Positions 8,474 through 17,435 of a stretch of 64,000 bases of DNA are shown here, piece by piece. The DNA comes from Fibrella aestuarina BUZ 2 (GTDB lineage Bacteria; Bacteroidota; Bacteroidia; Cytophagales; Spirosomataceae): positions 672,001-736,000 of the forward strand of contig NC_020054.1 of assembly GCF_000331105.1 (NCBI RefSeq). Direction: 5' to 3'. The notes below the pieces were generated by a model. The model saw nothing but the letters and a program-made list of their open reading frames with translations, was not told where the DNA came from and searched no databases. Numbering within the stretch: the first letter of the stretch is position 1; each line of letters begins with the position of its first letter. The position numbers were made by a program, and so were the translations under genes.

Positions 8474-9853
8474 CTACCTTGGTGCCAGCCAGGCTTCGGG
8501 GTTCATTTTGGCGAACTCTTTCCAGATCTGGAATTGCAGTTCGGCGTTACCGCGGCTGTCGGTGCTGACGGCGCCGATGGTTTCGCGGGCTTTTACGCGT
8601 TCGCCTACTTTCACGCGCACGTCTTTGAGCTTGGCGTAGATGGTGTAGTAATCGCCGTGCTGAATGGCCACCACGTTCTGGCTGCCCATCACGTATTCGA
8701 CGTTCATCACGATACCGTCGTAGATAGCCCGGACGGGCTCGCCCGCGTTGGTCTGAATGTCGATGCCGGGGTTGGAGACTTTCACGCCTTTCAGCACCGG
8801 GTGAGCATGCACGCCGAACCGCTCCGACACAAAGCCGCGCTGCACGGGCCACGGCAGGCGGCGGCGCGAGGCGGCAAACGACGAGCCAAGGGCCAGTTCT
8901 TCGCGGTTAAGGTTGCTGCTTGTGCGGGTGGCGTCGGCGGCGGCCGCGGCGGGCTCCGGTTCGGGAATCACCACGGGCGGCGGGGCGGGTTTGCCTTCTT
9001 CGGCGGCTTTGGCTACGGCTTCGGCGCGTTTGCGCTCGGCTTCGCGGCGTTCAGCAGCACGGCGGGCGGCTTCGACCTTGGCGAGGCGGGCGCGTTCGGC
9101 GCGTTCGCGGGCGGCCCGGGCGGCACGTTCGCGGGCTTCGCGGGCGATGATGGCCGTAATCATGTTTTCGAGTCGGCCCAGGTTGCGGCGGCTTTCGGCC
9201 AGTTCGGTGCGGAGTTCGCTCTCTTTCTGGCTCAACTGCTGCACCACCTTGTTCTTGTCGTCTTTCAGCGTTTCGAGCTTCTCGGTCTCCTGCACCTTGG
9301 CCGTCAGCACGCCTTTCTGTTCGCGGCGTTTGCGCTCGGTGGCGTTACGCTTGGCGCTCAGTTCGCCCTGCACATTTTCGATGTGTACTTTCTGGGTCTG
9401 CCGGGCTTTGGCGTACTGTTTCAGGTAGCGGTAGCGAGCCACCAACTGATTGAAGTTTTCCGACGAGAACAGAAAGCCGAGCGGGTTGAGTTGCTGGCGG
9501 CGTTTGTCGGCGGCGTAGATCATCTGCGCGTATTCGACCCGCAGCTTTTTCAGGTCGCTATCGAGCACCTGACTGGCGCGGCGCAGGTCGCTGATCTCAG
9601 TTTCGCTCAGCTTTATATCGTCGGAGAGCAGGTTGATCTGTTTGGTCTGCGCCTCGATCTGCTCATTGAGGGCCTTTAGCTGACTCATCGACACCTGCTT
9701 TTCCGAGGCGGTCTTTTTCAGCACAGCCTGCAATTCGGCCAGTTTGGCCATGTTCCGCCGCTTTTCGTTCTCCAACGCCTGCCGGTCCCGTTTCTGAGCC
9801 AGTAACGGGGCGGTGGAGACCAGGATAAACAGCAGTAGAACGAGGCAGCGCAT
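8474..9853 (-). CDS. EnvC-like amidase activator (degenerate M23/LytM)
   Basis: 459 residues: signal peptide (MRCLVLLLFILVSTAPLLAQ), a long coiled coil (about 22-270, ending in an Ala/Arg/Glu-rich stretch), a Pro-rich linker and a C-terminal LytM domain (about 340-455). The zinc ligands of active M23 peptidases are not intact: the HxxxD motif reads NPGID and the HxH loop reads YAKL. This is the pattern of EnvC, which does not cut peptidoglycan itself but activates periplasmic amidases at division. It follows the DUF4292 gene, an arrangement familiar in Bacteroidota. Confidence 0.85.
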   Translation of the reverse strand: MRCLVLLLFILVSTAPLLAQKRDRQALENEKRRNMAKLAELQAVLKKTASEKQVSMSQLKALNEQIEAQTKQINLLSDDIKLSETEISDLRRASQVLDSDLKKLRVEYAQMIYAADKRRQQLNPLGFLFSSENFNQLVARYRYLKQYAKARQTQKVHIENVQGELSAKRNATERKRREQKGVLTAKVQETEKLETLKDDKNKVVQQLSQKESELRTELAESRRNLGRLENMITAIIAREARERAARAARERAERARLAKVEAARRAAERREAERKRAEAVAKAAEEGKPAPPPVVIPEPEPAAAAADATRTSSNLNREELALGSSFAASRRRLPWPVQRGFVSERFGVHAHPVLKGVKVSNPGIDIQTNAGEPVRAIYDGIVMNVEYVMGSQNVVAIQHGDYYTIYAKLKDVRVKVGERVKARETIGAVSTDSRGNAELQFQIWKEFAKMNPEAWLAPR

Positions 9854-9946
9854 AGGGTGAATGAGTGAAAGAGTAAATGAGATAAGAAGTGAAAGAACAG
9901 TTGCATTAGTGTCATCACCCTTTCACTCATTCGCTCGTTCACTCTT
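9854..9946. repeat. Imperfect inverted repeat, GAGTGAAAGAG family
   Basis: A left arm at about 9854-9880 pairs imperfectly (about six mismatches in 24) with a right arm at about 9917-9946. The unit is the same as in the perfect repeat at 7479-7571. The right arm touches the TAA stop of the DUF4292 gene (9948-9946), so it sits between two co-directional genes of one block. Confidence 0.75.
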
Positions 9947-10866
9947 TATTTTCTTTGGTACTTCGCCGGGATGGTGAAGGGGAAACCGGGGTTTTTATCC
10001 ACCAACTCGACTTTGTTGTGTTTGATGCGAATCAGCGTCTGGTAGAACTGCCCGTCGGTTTTGGACGTGTAGTCGAGCGTGACCAGACTTGAATACGGAA
10101 ACACGAAGTTATTGAGCGCGTTAAAATCTTCGTAATCCAGCCGAAGCGCGTTTTTGGTCGGCTGCTCGGTGACCATCAGGCGTTTGAGCTTCCGGTCGTT
10201 TTCGCCGATGTAGTTTTCGACCAGCACTTTACCGGCATCCTGCCGCAGCAACAGGTAATCGCGCTCGTTTTTGATCTTCTGAGCGGGCCGCTTGGGCAAG
10301 GGCAGGTTGCCCACGATCAGCGCTTGCAGGAGGTCGTAGTTCATATCGAAATTGAACTGGCGGCTCAGCGTGGGGAAATCAGTAACGATGTACTCCTGTT
10401 GCAGCTTGTCCATGATCACGACCGAATCGCGGCTGATGAGCGCCCGCACGGCTTCGATGCCCAGTTTGGAAATACTGATCCAGATGAGGCTGTCTTTGCG
10501 CACGCGTAGGTTGAGGCTGGCGTTGCTAATGTCCTGCGTTTTGCTCTTGAACGACAGCTTCGATTTGGCCGTCAGGTACCGGAAGTCGATCTCGGCCACG
10601 TTGGCGCGAGCTTCTTCGATACCGGGCCGGGGGCGGGTGTTGGCCGTCGTCGACGTGGGAGCGGGCGTTGTGGGAGCCGCTGTCGTTCCGGTGGCCGGGG
10701 CACTGACGATCCGCGCCGTGTCGGCGGGGGCTGGGTACGTTCCGGGCCGTTGGGCGAGCGTATCGGGGGTAGACGAGGGGGAGTTGGTGACTACTTGCCG
10801 CCGGTGACAGGCCGCTTGCGTCAACAGAACTAACAGGAAGAGTGCGTGCAGCAGGCTTCTATTCAT
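9946..10866 (-). CDS. DUF4292 lipoprotein (LolA/LolB-like fold)
   Basis: 306 residues from ATG 10866 (MNRSLLHALFLLVLLTQAAC), with a lipobox at the end of the signal. A long Thr/Pro/Ala-rich linker (to about residue 85) leads to the DUF4292 domain, which contains RKDSLIWISISKLGIEAVRALISRD-like text (shown only in part) and a C-terminal YTSKTDGQFYQTLIRIK region. The domain is thought to adopt a LolB-like fold and is found with TPR and EnvC-like genes in this phylum. The start overlaps the end of the TPR gene by eight bases, indicating translational coupling. Confidence 0.85.
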   Translation of the reverse strand: MNRSLLHALFLLVLLTQAACHRRQVVTNSPSSTPDTLAQRPGTYPAPADTARIVSAPATGTTAAPTTPAPTSTTANTRPRPGIEEARANVAEIDFRYLTAKSKLSFKSKTQDISNASLNLRVRKDSLIWISISKLGIEAVRALISRDSVVIMDKLQQEYIVTDFPTLSRQFNFDMNYDLLQALIVGNLPLPKRPAQKIKNERDYLLLRQDAGKVLVENYIGENDRKLKRLMVTEQPTKNALRLDYEDFNALNNFVFPYSSLVTLDYTSKTDGQFYQTLIRIKHNKVELVDKNPGFPFTIPAKYQRK

Positions 10867-12682
10867 ACAATTTTCCGCCGGCGATCTTCTGATCGAGCCG
10901 GTCGCTGGTCTCGCCTTTTTGTTTCGCCAAGCGCCATTGGTCAATGGCCTTCGTTTTCTCACCTAGCTGAAACAAGACATCGCCATAATGTTCACGAATG
11001 GTCCCGCTGATATTGGCCGGGTCGGCAGCGATGGCCTGCTCCAGAAACTTCCGGGCTTCGGCGTATTCTTTCAGCGTGTACAACACCCAGGCGTGGGTGT
11101 CCAGGTACGTTGCATTTTTAGGGTGCCGCTCGGCCAGCTTGCTCGACATGGCTTTGGCTTTGGCCAGGTTCTCTTTCCGCAACGACAGAAAATAGCTGTA
11201 GTTGTTGAGTACCCGGTCGTTCAGTGGGTCTGTTTTGAGCGCGGCCTCGTAGGCTTCGTCGGAGCGGGCGTGGTCGCGCAGGCCGTTGTAGGCGTCACCC
11301 AACTGCCCGTTGATGTCGGCCAGCATCTGGGTGTTGCTGAACAGCAGCTTCCGGCTTTCGTCGAGCGCATCTACGGCCTGCTGGTAATGGCGGCGGTAAA
11401 GGTGAGCTGAGCCGTTGGCATACCACAGCCGCCCCTGCGCCGGAAAGACTTCGAGGGCTTTTTCGGTGTGCACCAGGATGCTGTCGACCTGCCCCAGATC
11501 GCTGTCCAGTTCGATGATGGCGCCCCACACTTCATAAACCGAGGGGTCGAGGCGGGCGGCGCGTACGTAGGCATCCCGGGCTTCGGCCTTCCGATTCTGC
11601 TGCGTGAGCAAATCGGCGAGCATCACCTGGGCTTTGGCATCGTTAGGACTTTGCTTGGCCAGATTCTCGGCCATTTTCAAGGCGTCCTGCTTCACCACAG
11701 GGCTGTCGCCAGCGATGCCCATGTAGCTTGACAGAATGCGGGCCTTCAGGCCGGCTTCCAGATTCGGATTCGACAGCACTTTCTGCAACTCCTCGCCCGA
11801 CTTGTCCATGTTGCCCTGCTTGCGGTAAATGTCGGCCAGCATCATGTGGGCCTGAGGGCTGTCGGGGTTCAGCTTCAGCGCTCGCTCGAGCCAGGTGATG
11901 GCCATCGGCACGCGCTCATTGGCCACTAGCAGTTCGGCCCCCTCGACCAGGAAATCGGGGTCAGCGGGCTCCGAGGCGATCAACTTTTCGGCCTCTTCAA
12001 TTGCCTTGTCGACCTTATTCTGCTTCAGGTAGATGCGTTGTTTCTGGCGGGTGATCTCTTCATTCAGGCCCATGGCCTTTTCCACGCGGTCGTAGGTGGC
12101 GAGGGCCTTGTCAGGCTTATCGTCGAAGAGGTAAATAGCGGCCAGTTCAACGCCGTATTCGATGGTTTCCTGCCCTTTCTGAAGCAGGGTTTCGTATAGT
12201 TCTTCGGCTTCGGCGTAGCGTTTCTGTTTGACGTACAGTTCGGCCACCTGAAGCAGGTAGTAGGAGTTGCCGGCGTTGAGCCGGTAGGCTTTCTGCGCAA
12301 AGGGCAGCGCCTCGCTCGTTTTACCGGCCTTGATCAACGCTGTAGCCATCGCATACTGCGCGGCGGCGTTGTCGGGGTTCTTCTGAATCAGTTTTTCAAG
12401 GGCCGTAATGGCTTTCGTCGGCTCGTCGACCAGAATGTAGCGGTAGGCGTCGGTAAACTCGGTTTCCTCGGCAACGGCCTTATCTGATTTACTGGTTGGC
12501 TGGGCAATCGCCCCGTTATCGGCGGGGAGGGTGCTGGAGGCAGGGGCCGTTGGCTGGGTACGTGGCTGTGCCCACGCGTGGCCGCCAGCCACAAGGCAGG
12601 CCAGGCCTACCGCCACCAACCGACGTTGCCACGCGATTGCCGCCGCCTTTCTTTTCGTATCCTGTGTGGTGCGCGTATACAT
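10859..12682 (-). CDS. Secreted tetratricopeptide-repeat protein
   Basis: 607 residues from ATG 12682; an upstream TTG would add 11 residues. A signal peptide (LVAVGLACLVAGGHAWA) is followed by at least ten TPR units, for example NPDNAAAQYAMATALIKAGK and PDSPQAHMMLADIYRKQGN, spanning about 85-600. TPR arrays mediate protein contacts; here the protein is periplasmic or outer-membrane associated. It overlaps the DUF4292 lipoprotein gene and precedes the EnvC-like gene, so the three probably serve one envelope function. Confidence 0.85.
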   Translation of the reverse strand: MYTRTTQDTKRKAAAIAWQRRLVAVGLACLVAGGHAWAQPRTQPTAPASSTLPADNGAIAQPTSKSDKAVAEETEFTDAYRYILVDEPTKAITALEKLIQKNPDNAAAQYAMATALIKAGKTSEALPFAQKAYRLNAGNSYYLLQVAELYVKQKRYAEAEELYETLLQKGQETIEYGVELAAIYLFDDKPDKALATYDRVEKAMGLNEEITRQKQRIYLKQNKVDKAIEEAEKLIASEPADPDFLVEGAELLVANERVPMAITWLERALKLNPDSPQAHMMLADIYRKQGNMDKSGEELQKVLSNPNLEAGLKARILSSYMGIAGDSPVVKQDALKMAENLAKQSPNDAKAQVMLADLLTQQNRKAEARDAYVRAARLDPSVYEVWGAIIELDSDLGQVDSILVHTEKALEVFPAQGRLWYANGSAHLYRRHYQQAVDALDESRKLLFSNTQMLADINGQLGDAYNGLRDHARSDEAYEAALKTDPLNDRVLNNYSYFLSLRKENLAKAKAMSSKLAERHPKNATYLDTHAWVLYTLKEYAEARKFLEQAIAADPANISGTIREHYGDVLFQLGEKTKAIDQWRLAKQKGETSDRLDQKIAGGKLYE

Positions 12683-12877
12683 ACCCAATAAGCTACCTAT
12701 CAAACGCCTCAGCAAGGGCTGGTATTGCCATGCTGCGCCAGTCGGGGCCGGAATGATAATTGACTGACGCTTCGTGCCAATCGACGATAATCAGGCCGAA
12801 GCGTACATAACAAATGTACGGCAAAATACCAGAAAGCAGATGAAGCAGTACGGTAGGAAAGCAGGGCTGCCGCTGGC

Positions 12878-15085
12878 CTATTTCCGAATCAATAACCGCT
12901 GACCAACCTCAATGTTGTAGTTGGTTAGGTTATTCCAGCGCATCAGGTCGGGGATGCTCACTTTGTTGATCAGGGCGACCCGGTAAACGGTCTGTCCCGG
13001 TTGCACGACATGGTAGAACTGCTTGCCGTTGACCTTGGGCGTCTCGACCCGGAAGTTATTGATGACCCCCTTCGACTGCACCCGAATGACCGACTTGGGT
13101 GGCGGCGGGTTCCATTTGCTGTCGATGTCGACCGACGATTCGCTGTATTCGCGCTGTTTGGTTGTCGGGGGCGTCGGGCGGGTAGTAGTGGGTGACGGAA
13201 CGGGACGGGTCGTGGCGGTGGTGGCCGTTGTCGACGGCGTTCCGGTGACCGGGCGCGTTGGGGGTACGTTGTCGGCCACAACGGGCTGTGGCGCTGTGGG
13301 GGCCGGTTTCGGGCTGTTGGTCGACGGGGTGGTTGTGGGCGCAGGTTCGTCATCGGCAACCGTGACGGGGCGGCTCACGATCAGCTGCGAGCCGGGAACC
13401 AGCGGTTTACGGTACGACAGGTTGTTCCACGACATCAGGTCGATGAGCTTCAGGTTGAACTGCTGCGCAACGCTCGAATGCGTGTCGCCTTTTTTCACCG
13501 TGTAGAACGCAAACCCCTTGTTGGCGTTACCACCGTCGGTGGGCGGCGGGGTGGGGCGAGGCGTAGCGGTACCCATGCGCATCGAGATAGCCCGTTGCGA
13601 CGAGTCGGGGTTGGCGAGGGTCCAGTTGGGCGGGGCCGGGCTATCAACCGCCGATTCCTCATCTTCCCGCGTGAGCTTGCGCTGGGCAAGTGCCGGTTCG
13701 GAATCAGGGAAGACATCGGGCATTTTCTGGTATTCGACCGGCTGATCTTTCGGGCGGCGTTCCTGCATCCAGAGAATACGCCCCGGCTGCACGCGCTGCG
13801 TAGCCTCCATGCGGTTGAACGTCAACAGGGATTTAAGCCGAACGCCATACATGTTCGACACGTCGCGCAGCGTCTGACCGGGCTGCACTACGTGGAACGG
13901 CACCTTGGCTTTGCGGTCTTTCATTTCCAGGTAATACAACTCGCCGGGCCTGATCAGGTCGCGCTCGGTCAGGTCGTTGACCTGCATGAACCGTTTGAGG
14001 TCCATGCCGCCGTAATACGACAGCGTAATGATGTTGTCGCACGATTGGGCCTGAATGCCTTTGTGCCCGTTGATTTCGTAGAAAATAGCCGACGCCCGGG
14101 TAAGCGGGTCATTGGAGGTGGAGACGGGCAGGCGACGAAGCACGGGGAAGCCCATATCGCGCCGAACGGGCTGCTGCGCGGGCGATTGCTGGGTTTGTAC
14201 GGTTGCGTTGACCTGGCTCCGCACCGAGATATACTCGTTGGGGGTCAGGCGGATCAGCACCGGGTACGTCTTGTCGGTAGGGATCAGGCGTACTTTGAGC
14301 CACTCGTTGAACGGCACAAACCGGTTTTGTTCGATGCCCAACTCGGCCGCAATGGAAGCCAGCGATTTGCCCCGACCCTGCCGGTAATCGTACAGCAGAA
14401 ACTGATCGGTTGGGCGAATCAGCGGCGCTTCGCGCTCGAATACCAGCTTGCGCGCCAGCACCGTCCAGATGGCATCGGGGCTGTCGAGACCCAGTTGCAG
14501 TGTGCCTTTTGTTGCCGTGGGCGTGTTGGCCGGTACGTCGGCCGCCATGGTCGACCGCTGGCCCTGCAGAAAGGCAATCAGCGTTCTGGCCCAGTTGGTG
14601 CGTTTGGTCAGCAGCGCAGTCAGCTCGGCCAGTGTGGCGTCGGAGGCCGACGAGAGGTTAAGGCGTTCGTCGACGACGTTGTCCACGCGTAGGTGCAACA
14701 GGCTGGCGCGGGTGGCGTCGAGCCCCCAATAGCCGCCATTAGGCTGAAAAGGCAGGCAGGCGTATCGGAAATCGGAGGGGGCATTATGTTCTTCCAGCAG
14801 GGGTTCCAGTACCGAATCGATGTTGCGCATCTGCTCGATGGCGTTGCGCAGACCTGTTGGGTCTGAGTAAAGCCGGGCTATTTCCTGCTGCACCCGCTGC
14901 TGACTGGGGGCCGTCAGGTAGACGGTAACGCCCGCAAACTGAACCTCGGTGGGTACAGTGGGCATTCCCTGACTTAGCGCTAAATCAGTAAGCAAACACA
15001 GCAATAGAAGGATGCCCCAGCGGGCAGACGGCAGTAACACAGGCGTTCGTTTCGTTTCTGGGTGGAGGGCTTTAAGTCTGGTCAA
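12878..15085 (-). CDS. LysM-repeat protein with degenerate MltD-like domain
   Basis: 735 residues. A hydrophobic signal (GILLLLCLLTDLALSQG) is followed by a domain resembling the MltD lytic transglycosylase (about 90-175): APSDFRYACLPFQPNGGYWGL and VDNVVDERLNLS match its layout, but the catalytic Glu of the ALxESG motif is absent. Next come LysM domains at about 345-400 (weak), 402-448, 530-577 and 690-735 (YHVVQPGQTVYRVA), split by Pro/Thr-rich linkers. It should bind peptidoglycan without cutting it. The start is TTG 15085; a GTG at 15034 is an alternative. It heads the TPR-DUF4292-EnvC block. Confidence 0.82.
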   Translation of the reverse strand: MTRLKALHPETKRTPVLLPSARWGILLLLCLLTDLALSQGMPTVPTEVQFAGVTVYLTAPSQQRVQQEIARLYSDPTGLRNAIEQMRNIDSVLEPLLEEHNAPSDFRYACLPFQPNGGYWGLDATRASLLHLRVDNVVDERLNLSSASDATLAELTALLTKRTNWARTLIAFLQGQRSTMAADVPANTPTATKGTLQLGLDSPDAIWTVLARKLVFEREAPLIRPTDQFLLYDYRQGRGKSLASIAAELGIEQNRFVPFNEWLKVRLIPTDKTYPVLIRLTPNEYISVRSQVNATVQTQQSPAQQPVRRDMGFPVLRRLPVSTSNDPLTRASAIFYEINGHKGIQAQSCDNIITLSYYGGMDLKRFMQVNDLTERDLIRPGELYYLEMKDRKAKVPFHVVQPGQTLRDVSNMYGVRLKSLLTFNRMEATQRVQPGRILWMQERRPKDQPVEYQKMPDVFPDSEPALAQRKLTREDEESAVDSPAPPNWTLANPDSSQRAISMRMGTATPRPTPPPTDGGNANKGFAFYTVKKGDTHSSVAQQFNLKLIDLMSWNNLSYRKPLVPGSQLIVSRPVTVADDEPAPTTTPSTNSPKPAPTAPQPVVADNVPPTRPVTGTPSTTATTATTRPVPSPTTTRPTPPTTKQREYSESSVDIDSKWNPPPPKSVIRVQSKGVINNFRVETPKVNGKQFYHVVQPGQTVYRVALINKVSIPDLMRWNNLTNYNIEVGQRLLIRK

Positions 15086-15389
15086 CGGCCATTTGAGCGG
15101 CTAAAATAGGGAAAATCGTTGACGCAACGGAGAGTTACAACGGGATGTCCACAAACCGACCGGCAATCGGAGCGAATGGTCCAACCGATGCGTTAATCAG
15201 CAGTAACTTGCCTGGAGAAAGCCCAATTTAACGAACTGAATACCTGGTTTTGGTTGCTTAAGATGTGTAGTGGTGGTAACCATTTATCACTATGCGTTTA
15301 TGGGTGAACGATAATCAAAATCATTTATTAGTCACTCAATCGGTTTATTCACCGACGAAGACAATCTTGCACCATTAACTCGGACTACC
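15086..15389. other. 304-bp divergent intergenic region
   Basis: Lies between the LysM gene (minus) and the kinase gene (plus) and must hold both promoters. I see no exact TAnnTTTG box, no gene and no RNA. A short TGGTAACCA inverted repeat occurs near 15277. Confidence 0.4.
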
Positions 15390-16391
15390 ATGCACCTTGA
15401 TGCGCAGCATCCCACTGAACTACAGACCTACCTGATCCGCAACGGCTGGCTCAGCGACGATGAACCCATCGTTTCGCTCAGTAAACCCGGTGAGGGTAAT
15501 ATGAACTATACACTGCGGGTTCAAACGACTACCCGGTCACTGATTGTCAAACAGGCGCGTGGGTACGTTGAGAAGTATCCAAGTATCGCTGCCCCCACCG
15601 AACGCGCCGTGATCGAGGGGCGCTTCTACCAACAGATCGCCACCAACCCCCAACTGGCGCAGGCAATGCCCGCACTGTTGGGTATGGATGAAGCCGAATC
15701 GGTGCTGGTGCTGGAGGATTTGGGTACGTCCAGCGACTACACCTGGCTTTACCAGCAGGCCAGCAAAATCCATGCCGAGGATATAAAACGGCTTGTTGGG
15801 TATTTATCCTTATTGCATGCGCAATTCCAGACGGCTGAGCTCGATTTAGCGTTCGCCAATGATGCCATGAGGCGGCTTAATTATGAGCATATCTTCAGCT
15901 ACCCGTTCCTGGAGGAGAACGGGTTTGACCTGGATACGGTAGAGCCAGGCTTACAGGAAGCCGCCCTGCCCTACAAGCAAAACGAGGCGCTGAAGGTCGC
16001 TGCACACGCCCTCGGCGAGCGGTACGTTGGCGCGGCGCCCGCCGGTACGTTGGTGACACTGTTGCACGGCGACTTTTACCCCGGCAGCTGGCTTCAGACA
16101 GCGAGTGGCGTACGGGTGATCGATCCGGAATTCTGTTTCTATGGCCCCGCTGAGTTTGACCTGGGCGTTATGATCGCTCACATGCACATGGCCCGACAGG
16201 GTGCCGAACTGATCAGGCTGGTCAAGGCGACGTATGTGCGGCCCGAAGGCTTCGATGAACGCCTCCTGAACCAGTTTACGGGCATTGAGATATTACGCCG
16301 CCTGATCGGGCTGGCTCAGCTGCCGCTGACGTTGTCACTTGGTGAAAAAGTGGCGCTACTGGCCGTAGGTGAGCAGTTGGTCATGGCTTAA
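15390..16391 (+). CDS. Phosphotransferase (APH/5-methylthioribose kinase-like)
   Basis: 333 residues with the aminoglycoside-phosphotransferase kinase fold. KPGEGNMNYTLRV is the glycine loop region, LIVKQARGYVEKYP holds the ATP-contacting Lys, LLHGDFYPGSWL (about 225) the catalytic loop and VIDPEFCFYGPAEFD the metal-binding Asp. The VKQARxYVEKYP text resembles methylthioribose kinases, but other small-molecule kinases of this fold are possible. It precedes a nucleoside hydrolase gene by 28 bp on the same strand. Three octamer copies lie within it. Confidence 0.75.
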   Translation: MHLDAQHPTELQTYLIRNGWLSDDEPIVSLSKPGEGNMNYTLRVQTTTRSLIVKQARGYVEKYPSIAAPTERAVIEGRFYQQIATNPQLAQAMPALLGMDEAESVLVLEDLGTSSDYTWLYQQASKIHAEDIKRLVGYLSLLHAQFQTAELDLAFANDAMRRLNYEHIFSYPFLEENGFDLDTVEPGLQEAALPYKQNEALKVAAHALGERYVGAAPAGTLVTLLHGDFYPGSWLQTASGVRVIDPEFCFYGPAEFDLGVMIAHMHMARQGAELIRLVKATYVRPEGFDERLLNQFTGIEILRRLIGLAQLPLTLSLGEKVALLAVGEQLVMA

Positions 16392-16419
16392 GGGCGCGTA
16401 AGCCATTCATTGACACTTT

Positions 16420-17433
16420 ATGAAGCAGACGAAATCAAGTTACCGACGGAGAAGTCGGGCGAGTGCCGTTTTTTGGGGTCTACTGGTTTTGGGGTTACTA
16501 GGCCGGTCAGGTACGTTATTGGGGCAGCCGTCACCCAAACGGATCTGGCTCGATACCGACATCATGGTCGGGATGCCCGATAAAAGTGGCGCCCGCGAAG
16601 TTGATGACGCCATTGCCCTGATGATGGCCCTGCGGCATGCCGACAAGGTACAGCTGGTGGGCATCAGCACAGTCACTTACGTAACGTATGGGACGGCAAT
16701 TACTCAGAAACTACTGGGTTATTATAATAAGACCGGGCGTCAGATTCCGGTTTATCGGGGCTCGGATACGTTGCGCGACATTGGGCGCGAAACGGATGCC
16801 AGTAGGGCGCTGGCGGCGGCGCTACGTCGCGAAAAAATGCCAATTCTAGCCATTGGCCCCCTCACCAATGTGGCGACTGTGTTGAAAAACCATCCCGAAC
16901 TGGCAACGCAGATCGAGTCGGTGGTGGTTTGTGCGGGTCGTACGCCGGGGTTGCCCTTCCGGCCTGGTCTGCAAACGCTGACGGTGGGCGACTACAATTT
17001 CGAGATGGACCCCGACGCTTTTCGGGTGTTGTTCGACTCGGGCGTAAAGGTGGTGCTGTCGGGCTACGAGTGCAGCGTGTATACTTTTTTGGGGCGAACG
17101 GATCTGGATTTCCTGGCGCGGGGCTCGGCGGGCGACCGTTGGCTGAGTCAGACTCTGCGGCCCTGGCAGTTGCTCAACAAAAAGCTCTTTGGTACCGACG
17201 GGTTTGTGCCCTGGGATACCACCCCGCTGGGCTACCTCACGCACCCCAACTACTTCAACTACTACGAGAACATTCCCGTCCGCATCAACACGCGCGTGTC
17301 AGACACCGACGGGAAGTCGCAGAAGCCTTTTCTGGAGGTGTCGTATGATTACAAAGACACGCCCTGGCGGGCTACCTATGCCTACAAAACGCTTCCCGGT
17401 TTTGAAGAGATCGTAATTGAAAGTCTGAAATAG
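16420..17433 (+). CDS. Exported nucleoside hydrolase (inosine/uridine-preferring family)
   Basis: 337 residues, N-terminal signal or anchor (AVFWGLLVLGLLGRSGTLLG) then the IUNH domain. The calcium-binding motif, normally DxDxxxDD, is split: LDTDIMVG at about 43-50 and EVDDAIALM after a 13-residue insert. AIGPLTNVA (about 145) and the later NFEMDPDAF (about 190) fit the substrate-site elements. The enzyme would cleave nucleosides to ribose and base in the periplasm. It ends two bases from the convergent ABC permease gene. Confidence 0.85.
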   Translation: MKQTKSSYRRRSRASAVFWGLLVLGLLGRSGTLLGQPSPKRIWLDTDIMVGMPDKSGAREVDDAIALMMALRHADKVQLVGISTVTYVTYGTAITQKLLGYYNKTGRQIPVYRGSDTLRDIGRETDASRALAAALRREKMPILAIGPLTNVATVLKNHPELATQIESVVVCAGRTPGLPFRPGLQTLTVGDYNFEMDPDAFRVLFDSGVKVVLSGYECSVYTFLGRTDLDFLARGSAGDRWLSQTLRPWQLLNKKLFGTDGFVPWDTTPLGYLTHPNYFNYYENIPVRINTRVSDTDGKSQKPFLEVSYDYKDTPWRATYAYKTLPGFEEIVIESLK

Positions 17434-17435
17434 GG

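Noticed and set aside
8438..9679. 413-codon open frame on the + strand across the EnvC-like gene
   Set aside because: It is antisense to a well-supported coding region, is rich in Phe/Gly/Ala low-complexity text, and arises from the Ala/Arg/Glu-rich coiled coil at high GC.
13478..14692. 404-codon open frame on the + strand across the LysM gene
   Set aside because: Arg/Gly-rich shadow of the LysM protein with no domain, signal or membrane pattern.
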